A stretch of 18,641 nucleotides of DNA from SVTX01 sp045660325 (lineage in GTDB: Bacteria > Bacillota > Clostridia > Oscillospirales > CAG-272): the NCBI GenBank assembly GCA_045660325.1, contig JAZRDO010000036.1, forward strand, positions 1 to 18,641. The letters are read 5' to 3'. A model generated the notes under the pieces. It saw only the letters and a list, made by a program, of their open reading frames with translations. It was not told the origin of the DNA and made no database searches. Within the stretch, counting starts at the first letter, position 1; each line of letters begins with the position of its first letter. Positions 1 through 7,697 of this stretch are shown in pieces. Position numbers and translations under genes: made by a program.

Positions 1-594
1 AAGATCGCCCTCAACGCTAACAAGGTTAGAACAAAGCCCCTCCGCGTTATCCTTAACGGTCTTGGCAAGGACGCTGCGTTCATCATCTCCAGAATCAACG
101 GCTTTACATACGTAAAGACAGAGTTCGACCCCTACACAGAAGAAGTTAAGGTAGTTTCTGAAACTCGTTACTCCGAGGGCCCCAGAGGCGAAGTTAAGTG
201 CTACGGCTCTGACAACGTTCCCGAAGGCGTTGCTATCATGAGACTCGAAAACGTTGGCGTTTCCATCACAGGTAACTCCACTAACCCCACAAGATTCCAG
301 CACCCCGTTGCAGGCACATACAAGAAGTGGTGTAACGAAAACGGTGTTAAGTACTTCTCTGTTGCTTCCGGCGGCGGTACAGGTAGAACACTTCACCCCG
401 ATAACATGGCAGCAGGTCCCGCTTCCTACGGTATGACAGATACAATGGGTAGAATGCACGGCGACGCTCAGTTCGCAGGCTCCTCCTCCGTTCCCGCTCA
501 CGTAGAGATGATGGGTCTCATCGGCGCTGGTAACAACCCCATGGTTGGTATGACTGTTGCTGTTGCAGTTGCTATCGAAGAGGCAAGCAAGTAA
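1..594 (+). CDS. GGGtGRT-family protein, C-terminal part (5' end outside window)
   Basis: An open frame runs from the first base to a TAA at 592-594, giving 197 residues with no start inside the window that fits the family. Its second half contains the signature SGGGTGRTLHPDNMAAGP, followed by a Gly/Met-rich stretch with GRMHGDAQFAG and MGLIGAGNNPMVGMTVAVA. The GGGTGRT string is the defining motif of the Pfam family named GGGtGRT, whose members I recall as about 330 aa, so roughly the last 60% is present. The molecular function of the family is not known to me. There is no signal peptide or clear membrane span in the visible part, so a cytoplasmic protein is likely. The gene is followed by a perfect hairpin and converges on the minus-strand lipoprotein gene. 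The family call is firm; no function can be inferred. Confidence 0.88.
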   Translation, partial: KIALNANKVRTKPLRVILNGLGKDAAFIISRINGFTYVKTEFDPYTEEVKVVSETRYSEGPRGEVKCYGSDNVPEGVAIMRLENVGVSITGNSTNPTRFQHPVAGTYKKWCNENGVKYFSVASGGGTGRTLHPDNMAAGPASYGMTDTMGRMHGDAQFAGSSSVPAHVEMMGLIGAGNNPMVGMTVAVAVAIEEASK

Positions 595-613
595 TTTGAT
601 GTTATAAAGATAT

Positions 614-647
614 GCAGGGGAGAACTTTTACAAAAGTTCTCCCCTGC
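614..647. repeat. Perfect 16-bp palindromic hairpin downstream of the GGGtGRT gene
   Basis: The arms at 614-629 and 632-647 are exactly complementary (GCAGGGGAGAACTTTT and its reverse complement) with only AC between them, so a loop of about four bases would form. The right side continues with a C-rich tail rather than a T-run, so it is not a textbook intrinsic terminator, although it could end transcription or protect the 3' end of the mRNA. Its perfection and GC-rich base suggest a dispersed palindromic element; I cannot test its copy number here. Confidence 0.6.
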
Positions 648-668
648 ACCCCTTTCAAAAACTTCAAT

Positions 669-711
669 AAAAAGGACACATCATTTAGGGATTTCCCCTT
701 GTGATGTGTCC
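669..711 (-). terminator. Rho-independent terminator of the lipoprotein gene
   Basis: Arms 674-683 (GGACACATCA) and 702-711 are perfectly complementary. On the minus strand the stem is followed by TTTTT from the A-run at 669-673, giving a standard terminator for the leftward lipoprotein gene. In the plus direction it is followed by GATTGTTTT, so it may also stop rightward transcription. Confidence 0.75.
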
Positions 712-752
712 GATTGTTTTATGCGATTTTTAACAAGATCAAAAGCATGTGG

Positions 753-1466
753 TTACATTATAAGATCGTAGTAAGAATCAACCGTCTCGTAAGAATCGGG
801 ATCCTCGGGGGGAGTTACCTTATACTGATCACCGTATTCAATGGTAATGACGTCGGTCGATATCATTACGTAATTCAGCATGGTCACCTCCATTGTTAAT
901 GTATATTCTACAATGCGGTTTTCCTTGTCCAACGTCACCACGCAATCATACGGGGTAAGGGTTGGGATATTTATACTGAATTCGAGAGTAGACGTACCAT
1001 CAGCGTTTTTGGTAAGCTTAAGGCTGTCTTCTACAAGCATATTGTCAACGTTGCTCCAATAATCCTTTGCAATACCGACGGATTCGCCCATGGATTCACC
1101 AAAGGATTCCAGATCAATATCCGTTTTTCTTTTACCTGCAGGACTTTCAACGTACATAGTACCGTTATAATAAATAGTGCTTATCCCGTCGTCTACCAAG
1201 TAGTAATTTGCACCGTCCATATGTGTAACGGAAACGTCAGCTTCTCCATAGATTTCACCGTTCAATTCAGTAGTAACAGCAGACGTCTCCTTATGAGTAT
1301 GCGTGTTTAAGTAGTTAAACGCATAATCAAAATATTCTCTTGGAGTCTCAAGATTCGTGTTGTCGTCGCCTCTCATATCCTCAGGACCGTCAAGGTCGCA
1401 GGAAGCGAGCATAGAGATCATACACGTAAGGGCAAGGATAATCACAATGATTCTTGATAATTTCAT
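753..1466 (-). CDS. Predicted lipoprotein, unknown function
   Basis: The 237-residue product begins with a basic N-terminus, a hydrophobic core and a lipobox ending LASC at Cys23, so it is predicted to be lipid-anchored on the outer face of the membrane. The mature part is acidic and rich in alternating hydrophobic, Thr and Tyr residues (for example GANYYLVDD, STIYYNGTMYVES), which suggests a beta-rich fold. That pattern recalls LppX/LolA-like Firmicutes lipoproteins, but I see no diagnostic motif. The ATG has AGAGGT just upstream. The gene lies 52 nt downstream of a membrane-protein gene on the same strand and has no clear promoter of its own, so the two are probably cotranscribed. Function unknown. 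Confidence 0.85.
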   Translation of the reverse strand: MKLSRIIVIILALTCMISMLASCDLDGPEDMRGDDNTNLETPREYFDYAFNYLNTHTHKETSAVTTELNGEIYGEADVSVTHMDGANYYLVDDGISTIYYNGTMYVESPAGKRKTDIDLESFGESMGESVGIAKDYWSNVDNMLVEDSLKLTKNADGTSTLEFSINIPTLTPYDCVVTLDKENRIVEYTLTMEVTMLNYVMISTDVITIEYGDQYKVTPPEDPDSYETVDSYYDLIM

Positions 1467-1518
1467 ACAGTTTACCTCTTTTATACCAACTATTTCTAAA
1501 TTTCATATTGATCAAAAA

Positions 1519-2721
1519 TTATATTGACTCGTATATGCTAAGCAAGAGTGCTTTTTTCACGGAATGCCAGAATTCAATCACGTAAAAAATAAATGAAACA
1601 CCCACAAGTATCGGAAGACCTATAGTAAGCAACGGGCTTACCGTTATCAAGGGATCACTTGCAAGATATACGATCAGACGGGCAGGAAGGAAGCTATAAG
1701 CGGCGAACGCAAGCAACACTCCAAGGAAATACTTCAAGAAAAGGTAAAAGAGTGACATTCCGAGCTTTGCCTTTGTCTTGGGAGAACGCAGGTTGTCATT
1801 AAACAATATATCGAACGCATCCCCGGGAAGAGTATTAATACTGCCACGTGCGGTACACAGCCTATATATAGCTATAGGGAGACCAAAAAGACCGATGATC
1901 GAGAAAATAAGTATCACAACGATCGATAAAACGGGAAGAAACGTGTTCGAGAAAAATCCCCAAACCAAGGCAACGACGTCATTAAAGCTGTCAACTGCTC
2001 CATCCGGAACATAACTCATGGGATCTTTTCCCCAAGAAGAAAAGAAATGCTTGTAGCCACCGTCCGGAAGCTTGAAAAAGTCTTCCATAAGCTCTGCATT
2101 GACGCTCTTCTCAAGCTCCTCCGCATCTCCTGTTGCCACAACAAAATCTATGATGCCGGTATTATAATCGGCAATGATAAGATTGACGTTGATCAAAGGG
2201 ATCAAGATAAGTATTAGCGCGAGGAACAACGGAAGCTTTTTACCTATTTCTAACCATATATTGGTGATCGCCGCCTTTTTCACCTTGGCGCGTGCCACCT
2301 TCTGCTCCTCGGTATCTTCAACAGGCTCAACACCCTCAGATTCCGTATCTTGTGCAGACACAGTGCTCTCCTGCACCTCAAATTCCTTCAAGGCACCACT
2401 TTTTTTCAGCTTACGGTAAGCGCGGTATTTAAGCTCTCCGTCAGATGCCTCGGAAATAATTTTATTTAAGTTCATCGTTATTCCCTTTAACGTGGTGACG
2501 GTGTATACCGTCCAACCGATAAGAGCTACAGGATAAAAAAATGCCGCATTTGACAAAAAGTCGCCAAGAAGAAACGGAATAATTAACGTAATAATAAGGA
2601 ATACAATTGCGCAAATAATGTTAACTCGAAGACGATTTTCAAAAATGCGTAAAGAATTTCTTCGCATATAGAGTTTATCCGAAAAAGATTTTAATTTTTC
2701 TTTAGGAAAGACAGTGTTCAT
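1519..2721 (-). CDS. Polytopic membrane protein, unknown function
   Basis: Predicted product of 400 residues. An in-frame ATG at 2736 would add five residues, but its own codons contain the Shine-Dalgarno AGGAG (about 2729-2733), ideally spaced seven bases before the ATG at 2721, so I choose 2721. Hydrophobic spans appear near residues 33-52, 60-78, 163-185, 255-285, 315-345 and 355-385. A charged cytoplasmic-type segment rich in Glu, Asp and Lys lies around 95-155. A hydrophilic domain of about 65 residues between the third and fourth spans (containing GGYKHFFSSWGKDP) probably faces outward. I recognise no family motif. It is expressed from a consensus promoter at 2768-2796 and precedes the lipoprotein gene, so membrane protein and lipoprotein may work together; that is inference from position. 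Confidence 0.85.
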   Translation of the reverse strand: MNTVFPKEKLKSFSDKLYMRRNSLRIFENRLRVNIICAIVFLIITLIIPFLLGDFLSNAAFFYPVALIGWTVYTVTTLKGITMNLNKIISEASDGELKYRAYRKLKKSGALKEFEVQESTVSAQDTESEGVEPVEDTEEQKVARAKVKKAAITNIWLEIGKKLPLFLALILILIPLINVNLIIADYNTGIIDFVVATGDAEELEKSVNAELMEDFFKLPDGGYKHFFSSWGKDPMSYVPDGAVDSFNDVVALVWGFFSNTFLPVLSIVVILIFSIIGLFGLPIAIYRLCTARGSINTLPGDAFDILFNDNLRSPKTKAKLGMSLFYLFLKYFLGVLLAFAAYSFLPARLIVYLASDPLITVSPLLTIGLPILVGVSFIFYVIEFWHSVKKALLLSIYESI

Positions 2722-2767
2722 CGAAGTTCTCCTCATTTTGTGTTAATATTTGAATAACTACATCATC

Positions 2768-2796
2768 ATTATAACATCTTGTATAAAGGTTGTCAA
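2768..2796 (-). promoter_or_regulatory. Sigma-A-type promoter for the membrane protein/lipoprotein unit
   Basis: Read on the minus strand, TTGACA (2796-2791) and TATAAT (2773-2768) are separated by exactly 17 bases, a perfect vegetative consensus about 46 bases upstream of the chosen ATG at 2721. Confidence 0.88.
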
Positions 2797-2910
2797 GGTA
2801 AAAAACCAATTGTGGAAAAACTCTCCACCCTCAAAAACAACGATCATGTACAATCGTAACATTATACGACAGTCTTCAGCAAAAATAAATTAAAACTTTC
2901 CCCTCAGCCC

Positions 2911-2939
2911 TTGACATTTGGGGCGTCAAGAGGTATAAT
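2911..2939 (+). promoter_or_regulatory. Sigma-A-type promoter for the alpha/beta hydrolase
   Basis: TTGACA at 2911-2916 and TATAAT at 2934-2939 with a 17-base spacer form a perfect consensus. The expected start of transcription is near 2946, giving a leader of about 59 nt. This promoter and the one at 2768-2796 fire away from each other. The AT-rich stretch between them (2797-2910) shows no ORF or strong structure. Confidence 0.9.
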
Positions 2940-2950
2940 ATTATAAGTGT

Positions 2951-2974
2951 CTTAATCGCGACCGTGCGATTGAG
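2951..2974 (+). promoter_or_regulatory. 5'-leader stem-loop of the hydrolase mRNA
   Basis: Bases 2951-2959 pair with 2966-2974: nine pairs including one G-U, around a six-base loop GACCGT. The stem begins about five bases after the expected transcription start and ends 15 bases before the Shine-Dalgarno at 2990-2997. A stem-loop at the very 5' end is a known way to shield mRNA from 5'-end-dependent decay; that role here is inference. Confidence 0.5.
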
Positions 2975-3004
2975 CGTAACGATAACTGTAAGGAGGTGCT
3001 GTAA

Positions 3005-3817
3005 TTGTTAGGATACAAGATTTTTTCATCAAGCAAAAAAATCTCTCACGAGCGTCCCGTGCTTGTGCTTGTACACGGCTTGGGCGGCGGTCATTTCAAC
3101 TGGCTATATCAGGTCCGTCACTTGAAAAATAAATACGATATCGTTTCAATAGAGCTTCCCTCCCACGAAAAAAGCCACGTGAAAATGTCGGAGCTTGATC
3201 CCAATTTGGATGCCATCTCCGAGAAGATCATCGAGGTATTGGATCACCTCGAAATCAAGAAGGCAACCTTTATGGGCCTTTCCTTAGGAACTCTCATTAT
3301 TAAGAACCTTGTGTTCAGATACCCTGACAGGGTTGATAAATACATACTGATCGGTGCTATCGGCAAGATCTCGTTCTTGTTCAATTTAAGCATACATCTT
3401 ACCCTATTCCTTTTACCGATAGTTCCCTTGAAGATCTTGATTTGGATCGTTTGCCATGTTTTTATGCCCTTCAAAAAGCTTGCATACGGACGAAGCCTGT
3501 TTTATCAGTGCGCGCAGCGCGTTGAAAGAGATGAATTCAAGGTTTGGCTCAAGGCTATTCTCTCCTACAAAAATATGCAAAAGGAATACGCGCAAACGAT
3601 GGGAGACGAATCCAACGGTCTTTACATCATGGGCGAGCTTGATTACTTCTTCCTCTCTCTTATGACGAAGGATAGAAAGCGCATCAAGAATTTTGCGATC
3701 GTGCAGGATGCAGGACACCTTTGCAACATTGACCAGCACAAGACTGCAAATCAGCTCATTATAGACTTTCAGGATACCGGAGCAGTTGACGCGCCCGACA
3801 GAATATTGACCTATTAA
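3005..3817 (+). CDS. Alpha/beta hydrolase fold protein
   Basis: The product is 270 residues, starting at TTG 3005 seven bases after a perfect AAGGAGGT (2990-2997). Residues 19-33 hold the strand and oxyanion-hole motif VLVLVHGLGGG. The nucleophile elbow is GLSLG with Ser93. Asp213 (in GELDYFF) and His238 (in DAGHLCNID) complete a plausible catalytic triad in the canonical order. Residues about 123-155 are strongly hydrophobic, which fits a lid over a hydrophobic acyl pocket or membrane association. There is no signal peptide, so it should act in the cytoplasm or at the inner face of the membrane. The substrate cannot be told from sequence: esterase, lipase-like or haloperoxidase-like are all possible. 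It is monocistronic, with its own promoter and a strong terminator. Confidence 0.9.
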   Translation: MLGYKIFSSSKKISHERPVLVLVHGLGGGHFNWLYQVRHLKNKYDIVSIELPSHEKSHVKMSELDPNLDAISEKIIEVLDHLEIKKATFMGLSLGTLIIKNLVFRYPDRVDKYILIGAIGKISFLFNLSIHLTLFLLPIVPLKILIWIVCHVFMPFKKLAYGRSLFYQCAQRVERDEFKVWLKAILSYKNMQKEYAQTMGDESNGLYIMGELDYFFLSLMTKDRKRIKNFAIVQDAGHLCNIDQHKTANQLIIDFQDTGAVDAPDRILTY

Positions 3818-3821
3818 AAGC

Positions 3822-3851
3822 AAAAGACACGCCGTACGGTGTGTCTTTTTT
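3822..3851 (+). terminator. Rho-independent terminator after the alpha/beta hydrolase
   Basis: A stem of about 12 pairs (left arm ending GACACGCC, one G-U pair) with a tight GTAC loop is followed by TTTTTT at 3846-3851. It lies five bases after the TAA of the hydrolase gene. Confidence 0.9.
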
Positions 3852-3870
3852 ATTATTTTGTCGTTTTATC

Positions 3871-3899
3871 TTGCTATTTCACTAAAAATATGGTATAAA
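3871..3899 (+). promoter_or_regulatory. Promoter for the phosphoesterase/membrane protein unit
   Basis: TTGCTA (3871-3876) and TATAAA (3894-3899) are 17 bases apart, matching the vegetative consensus at 9 of 12 positions. It sits between the hydrolase terminator and the Shine-Dalgarno GGAGG at 3918-3922 of the next gene. Confidence 0.65.
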
Positions 3900-3927
3900 T
3901 ATATTAATAATATATTCGGAGGACAAT

Positions 3928-5079
3928 ATGAGCAGACGAATTATTTCCATCTTACTTATCTCGCTTTTGCTTTTGTCCGCGGTCGGATGCGCCGCGTACA
4001 GAGACGTACCGAGCGACGTGGGTAAAAATTCATATCCCGTAGAGGCATACAGAACCACGATGAAATATTATGACGATTTCAAGGTACTTCAGCTTGCCGA
4101 CCTGCATCTCGGTATCGAAACCGACGTGGCTCATCAGCTTGAGATTGTAAAAAATACGATCCGAACCGAGCAGCCCGACCTTATCATTCTCACAGGCGAC
4201 AACTTTATGTATTCCTCAAAGGGCGTTGTTAAGGCGCTTGTCTCCACACTGAACGAGGAATGCCGCGCGCTCACGGAAAAGAGGGGCGGCAGACTTACAA
4301 AGTTTACGATGACGTTTGGAAACCACGACAATCAGGGTGACTATTCGAGATATTACATCAACGAGGTGATGCTCTCATACGCGACGAAGGACGGAAATGA
4401 GATCGCAGACAAAAAGTATGCCGCGTTCGTGGATTACGAGGACGACAATCTCTTCGGCCTTACAAACTTCTATATTGACCTCGTTGATGACAGAAATGCA
4501 AATCGCGAGACCGTTGACGTAAAGTACAGAATTCACATAATCGACTCCAACACCTATCACTTTATGGGCCCCGACTATGATTACGACGTAATGCACGACG
4601 AGCAGCTCGATCACGCTGTCAATATTTATAATAACGCGACGGCGGACAAGGAATATATCGGTATAGCGTTCTTCCATATACCCTTCCCCGAGTATCAGGA
4701 GGCGTTTGAGCAGTTCAAGACGGCGGAGGATTCTACGCTTATCGGTCAGGGCGAATGCCGTGAGGATGCGCTCTACGGCTACTACAACAACGGAGAGTAT
4801 TTCAAGCTTCGCTCCGCTAATATTATTTCCTTCTTTTGCGGACACGACCACATTAATTACGGCGACTTCATTTTCAATGCAACGAGCAAGGATTTCGCAA
4901 ACCGCGCCCTTTTCTCCTACGGTGTCAAGACCACAAACCAGCTTTATCACGACACGGATATTATCGGCTACAAGACGGTCACACTCAAGGATATTACTCC
5001 CGAAGAGTTTATCGGCATCGAAAACGTCCGTGAATGCTTCAAAAATATGACGGGAGGATACGTAAATTATGAAAGCTAA
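3928..5079 (+). CDS. Lipoprotein metallophosphoesterase (calcineurin-like)
   Basis: The product is 383 residues; ATG 3928 follows GGAGG by five bases. An N-terminal signal ends in the lipobox LSAVGC (Cys21), placing the enzyme on the outer face of the membrane. The two-metal phosphoesterase motifs occur in order: ADLHLG (Asp58, His60), TGDN (Asp91), GNHD (Asn132, His133), FFHIPFPEY and FCGHDHINYGDF near residue 310. The HIPFPEY and GHDH pair is typical of the Dcr2/purple-acid-phosphatase-like branch of the superfamily. The likely reaction is hydrolysis of a phosphomonoester or phosphodiester outside the cell; the substrate is unknown. The next gene starts inside the last 11 bases of this one, so the two products are translationally linked. 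The enzyme class is secure. Confidence 0.93.
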   Translation: MSRRIISILLISLLLLSAVGCAAYRDVPSDVGKNSYPVEAYRTTMKYYDDFKVLQLADLHLGIETDVAHQLEIVKNTIRTEQPDLIILTGDNFMYSSKGVVKALVSTLNEECRALTEKRGGRLTKFTMTFGNHDNQGDYSRYYINEVMLSYATKDGNEIADKKYAAFVDYEDDNLFGLTNFYIDLVDDRNANRETVDVKYRIHIIDSNTYHFMGPDYDYDVMHDEQLDHAVNIYNNATADKEYIGIAFFHIPFPEYQEAFEQFKTAEDSTLIGQGECREDALYGYYNNGEYFKLRSANIISFFCGHDHINYGDFIFNATSKDFANRALFSYGVKTTNQLYHDTDIIGYKTVTLKDITPEEFIGIENVRECFKNMTGGYVNYES

Positions 5080-5962
5080 CAGAAAATCCCTTCTTATGCG
5101 CGTAATATCCCTCGTATTTTTGCTTTTTGCGTGCTTCTATATGTACGACTTCTACAAGTCGCTCTCGGGCTTTATCGCAAACGGATTCCGTGAGCCTCTC
5201 AATATGCTCCCTATGATCCTCGCGTTTTTCCTGCCCGTTTTCTGCTTCCTTTTCTTTGTGTATGACTATTTTGTACGCGCGATCCACCCCGTGATCAAAG
5301 CCGCATACTCGGTTTTTGTCATTCTCTACGGAATCGCCGATCTCGTGCTTATTTTCCGTAACATAGGTCTTTACGCGAGCAACAATGCCCTCGGCGTTTA
5401 CGACGCGCTCCCGAGTATTATCGTACATTTCCCCTACGATATGATAATCGTGATCGCGGCGCTCGTTATATGGCAGATCGTAAAGCTTATCGCAGGCAAG
5501 AAAATAAATCCCGCGCTTGATTCACTCAAGGAAAGCGGTATGAAGCTCGGTATTATCGAATATATAATTCTCAGCATTTTCGCGATAGTTATCTTCGTAT
5601 TTACGGGAAGCGGCATTTGTGCGACGTTTACGTCATTTAAAAATGCGCTCTACGATATGAGATTCATTTATATTCTCTTGTGGGTAACTCTCATTCCTAT
5701 GATGAATCTTGTCCTCGTTACCGTAAAGCCCAAAAAGGCATTACCTCTTATTATCGGAATTGCCGCCAATATAGTATTCGGCGCGCTCTTCTGGATATTT
5801 GAGGCAACCTATCCCGACTTCCTCGTGCATATCGGCAAGCCCCTCTTCCTTATCGCTTTCTCGATATCCATCCCGATCGAGCCTATGATCATTTTCGGTA
5901 TTATGGCTCTCGGCACACTCGTTTTAACCTTCCGTCTTATTCGCAATTCTATCAAAAAATAA
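5069..5962 (+). CDS. Multi-span membrane protein coupled to the phosphoesterase
   Basis: The product is 297 residues, very hydrophobic, with seven or eight predicted spans (roughly 10-30, 46-66, 74-96, 115-138, 160-182, 195-215, 222-245, 255-290) and a basic C-terminus ending IKK. No motif of a known transporter or enzyme family is recognisable. Its ATG overlaps the end of the phosphoesterase gene by 11 bases, and GGAGG lies 11 bases upstream of the ATG, so translation probably depends partly on coupling. The overlap suggests that the two proteins form a unit in the envelope, for example an anchoring or transport partner for the surface phosphatase; this is inference from gene order only. Confidence 0.85.
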   Translation: MKANRKSLLMRVISLVFLLFACFYMYDFYKSLSGFIANGFREPLNMLPMILAFFLPVFCFLFFVYDYFVRAIHPVIKAAYSVFVILYGIADLVLIFRNIGLYASNNALGVYDALPSIIVHFPYDMIIVIAALVIWQIVKLIAGKKINPALDSLKESGMKLGIIEYIILSIFAIVIFVFTGSGICATFTSFKNALYDMRFIYILLWVTLIPMMNLVLVTVKPKKALPLIIGIAANIVFGALFWIFEATYPDFLVHIGKPLFLIAFSISIPIEPMIIFGIMALGTLVLTFRLIRNSIKK

Positions 5963-6026
5963 AACAAAAAGCGGAGATCTATTCCATTCCATTCAAGCAT
6001 ATAATATATAAACTATGGGAGAAGCT

Positions 6027-7634
6027 ATGAAATCAAGACCTCAGAAATCATTTTTTAATTCAATTCTGCCCGCCGTGTCGTTCGGCGCGCTGACGGGCAT
6101 TGTAACTTCTATTGTAGTAAATCTTTACAAATGGTGCGCGAAATACGTGATAAGATTCTCGGAGGAGGGCTATCACTATCTTGCCGAAAATCTTTATCTT
6201 ATCCCGATAATTCTCGGCATATTCGTTCTTCCCGCGCTCCTGTTCGCATACATATATAAAAGAATTCCCAATTTGCGAGGCGGTGGAATCCCGACCTCGA
6301 TAGGTATTTTGCGCGGAATCATTCCGTTTAAGTGGGTGCGAAACCTTGTCGGCATATTCTTTATGTCGCTCATCTCCTTCCTTATTGGTGTTCCGCTCGG
6401 CAACGAGGGTCCCTCCGTACAGATGGGCGTAGCTCTCGGACGCGGCAGCGTGTATACGTTCGGAAAGAAATTTCGCGCGTGGGATCGCTACTCAATGACG
6501 GGCGGCGCGTGCGCGGGCTTCTCCGTGGCTACGGGCGCACCTATCTCGGGCGTTCTCTTTGCAATTGAAGAGGCGCACCACAGGATCTCGCCAATGATCA
6601 TTATGATCGCCGCGACCTCGGTTATGACGGCGAGTCTCACGACCGAGCTTCTATCCCCCCTTCTCGGTGTCAGCAAATCTCTCTTCCCCGCATTCTCGCT
6701 CCCCACACTTTCAATTAAAGACGTGTGGATCCCACTCCTCGTCGGTGTGGTTATGGGCTTCTTTGCGGTTTTGTTCCTCAATTACTATAAGGTTATTTTT
6801 AAATTCTTCAATAAAACCCTTCGCAAGATACCTCACGGCTGGAAGATATTCATCGTATTTGCCTTGACTCTTACGGCAGGACTCTTCTCGGTTTCCTTCG
6901 TATCCACGGGCCACGAGCTTATCCTTGAGTTGTTAAGCCACAAGACGACAATCGTAATGCTTATCCTGCTCCTTATCGTTCGCTCGACGCTCACTCTGTG
7001 CGCAAACTCAAACAGGATCACGGGCGGTATCTTCCTTCCCCTGCTTTCGATCGGAACGATCGTTGCGGCTTTACTTGCGATGATACTTACCAGAGTGTTA
7101 GGACTTGACACCTCTTACCACACGGTTATCATAGTGCTTGGTATTACTGCCTGCATCGCGGGTGTAATGAAGATGCCCCTTACCGCTATCGTTTTCTCGG
7201 TTGAGGCGCTCTCATGCTACGAAAATATTATTTTTGTAATAATCGCGGTAGGTATCGCATACGTTATCACAGAAATATTCGGCGTTGAATCAATTAACGA
7301 CTGCGTGCTTGAAAACCTCGCCCACGAAATCAACGAGGGCAAGAGCACAAGTATTATCGACAAATACGTTACCGTCGGCAGCGGCGCGTTTGCCGAGGGC
7401 ATGCACGTCCGTGACATTTTCTGGCCTCACGGAATGTTCGTTCTTTCACACAAGCATACGCTTCCGATAGATCAACGCGACAAACGTGCGATCAAGGCTA
7501 TCCACGAGGGAGATGTACTTCATGTGCGATGCACCACATATGATTTGAAGCGAACCCAAGAGGAGCTGTGCGATATTCTCGGTAAGGACGCGGAATGCTC
7601 GCTCGGCGCAGATGCTCCGCCAAAGCAGTCTTGA
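6027..7634 (+). CDS. CLC-family chloride channel or H+/anion antiporter with TrkA-C-like tail
   Basis: An ATG at 6015 is possible, but GGGAG at 6017-6021 lies five bases before the ATG at 6027, which I choose (535 aa). CLC signature regions are clear, numbered from 6027: RGGGIPTSIG near residues 84-93, LGNEGPSVQMG with the gating-type glutamate at 127, CAGFSVATGAPISGVLFAIEE, GGIFLPLLSIG, and ACIAGVMKMPLTAIVFSVE. The protein should be a dimeric membrane anion transporter. In the first filter motif the usual Ser of GSGIP is Gly. After the membrane domain, residues about 430-525 look like a TrkA-C (RCK-C) regulatory domain. The gene follows the preceding membrane-protein gene by 64 bases without a terminator. 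A TATAAT lies at 6000-6005, but no convincing -35 accompanies it. Channel versus exchanger and the exact anion are not decidable by eye. Confidence 0.93.
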   Translation: MKSRPQKSFFNSILPAVSFGALTGIVTSIVVNLYKWCAKYVIRFSEEGYHYLAENLYLIPIILGIFVLPALLFAYIYKRIPNLRGGGIPTSIGILRGIIPFKWVRNLVGIFFMSLISFLIGVPLGNEGPSVQMGVALGRGSVYTFGKKFRAWDRYSMTGGACAGFSVATGAPISGVLFAIEEAHHRISPMIIMIAATSVMTASLTTELLSPLLGVSKSLFPAFSLPTLSIKDVWIPLLVGVVMGFFAVLFLNYYKVIFKFFNKTLRKIPHGWKIFIVFALTLTAGLFSVSFVSTGHELILELLSHKTTIVMLILLLIVRSTLTLCANSNRITGGIFLPLLSIGTIVAALLAMILTRVLGLDTSYHTVIIVLGITACIAGVMKMPLTAIVFSVEALSCYENIIFVIIAVGIAYVITEIFGVESINDCVLENLAHEINEGKSTSIIDKYVTVGSGAFAEGMHVRDIFWPHGMFVLSHKHTLPIDQRDKRAIKAIHEGDVLHVRCTTYDLKRTQEELCDILGKDAECSLGADAPPKQS

Positions 7635-7659
7635 CAAAAAAGATAAAATGTGATATAAT
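7631..7659 (+). promoter_or_regulatory. Sigma-A-type promoter for the 63-aa membrane protein
   Basis: TTGACA (7631-7636) and TATAAT (7654-7659), 17 bases apart, are a perfect consensus. The -35 hexamer contains the TGA stop codon of the CLC gene (7632-7634), so the small gene gets its own promoter with no added spacer. No terminator follows the CLC gene, so read-through is also possible. Confidence 0.9.
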
Positions 7660-7697
7660 GTCAAAGTAAAAATTCTTACATACAAAGGAGATCTATT

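Noticed and set aside
2722..2736. ATG at 2736 as start of the membrane protein
   Set aside because: The Shine-Dalgarno AGGAG lies inside the first codons of this extension and is ideally spaced for the ATG at 2721.
3898..3916. A/T-only palindrome (AATATATT, AAT, AATATATT) before the phosphoesterase gene
   Set aside because: It overlaps the -10 region and is expected by chance in such AT-rich DNA; most of the left arm would not be transcribed.
6000..6005. TATAAT just ahead of the CLC gene as a promoter
   Set aside because: No -35 hexamer lies at a usable distance, and the start of transcription would fall almost on the ribosome binding site.
6015..6026. ATG at 6015 as start of the CLC gene
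   Set aside because: GGGAG at 6017-6021 is correctly spaced for the ATG at 6027, and nothing suitable precedes 6015.
6027..7634. Assignment of the CLC protein to the fluoride-specific CLC-F group
   Set aside because: The filter differs from GSGIP, but I cannot see the full set of CLC-F hallmarks by eye; the gene is not near other fluoride-response genes and no fluoride riboswitch is evident upstream.
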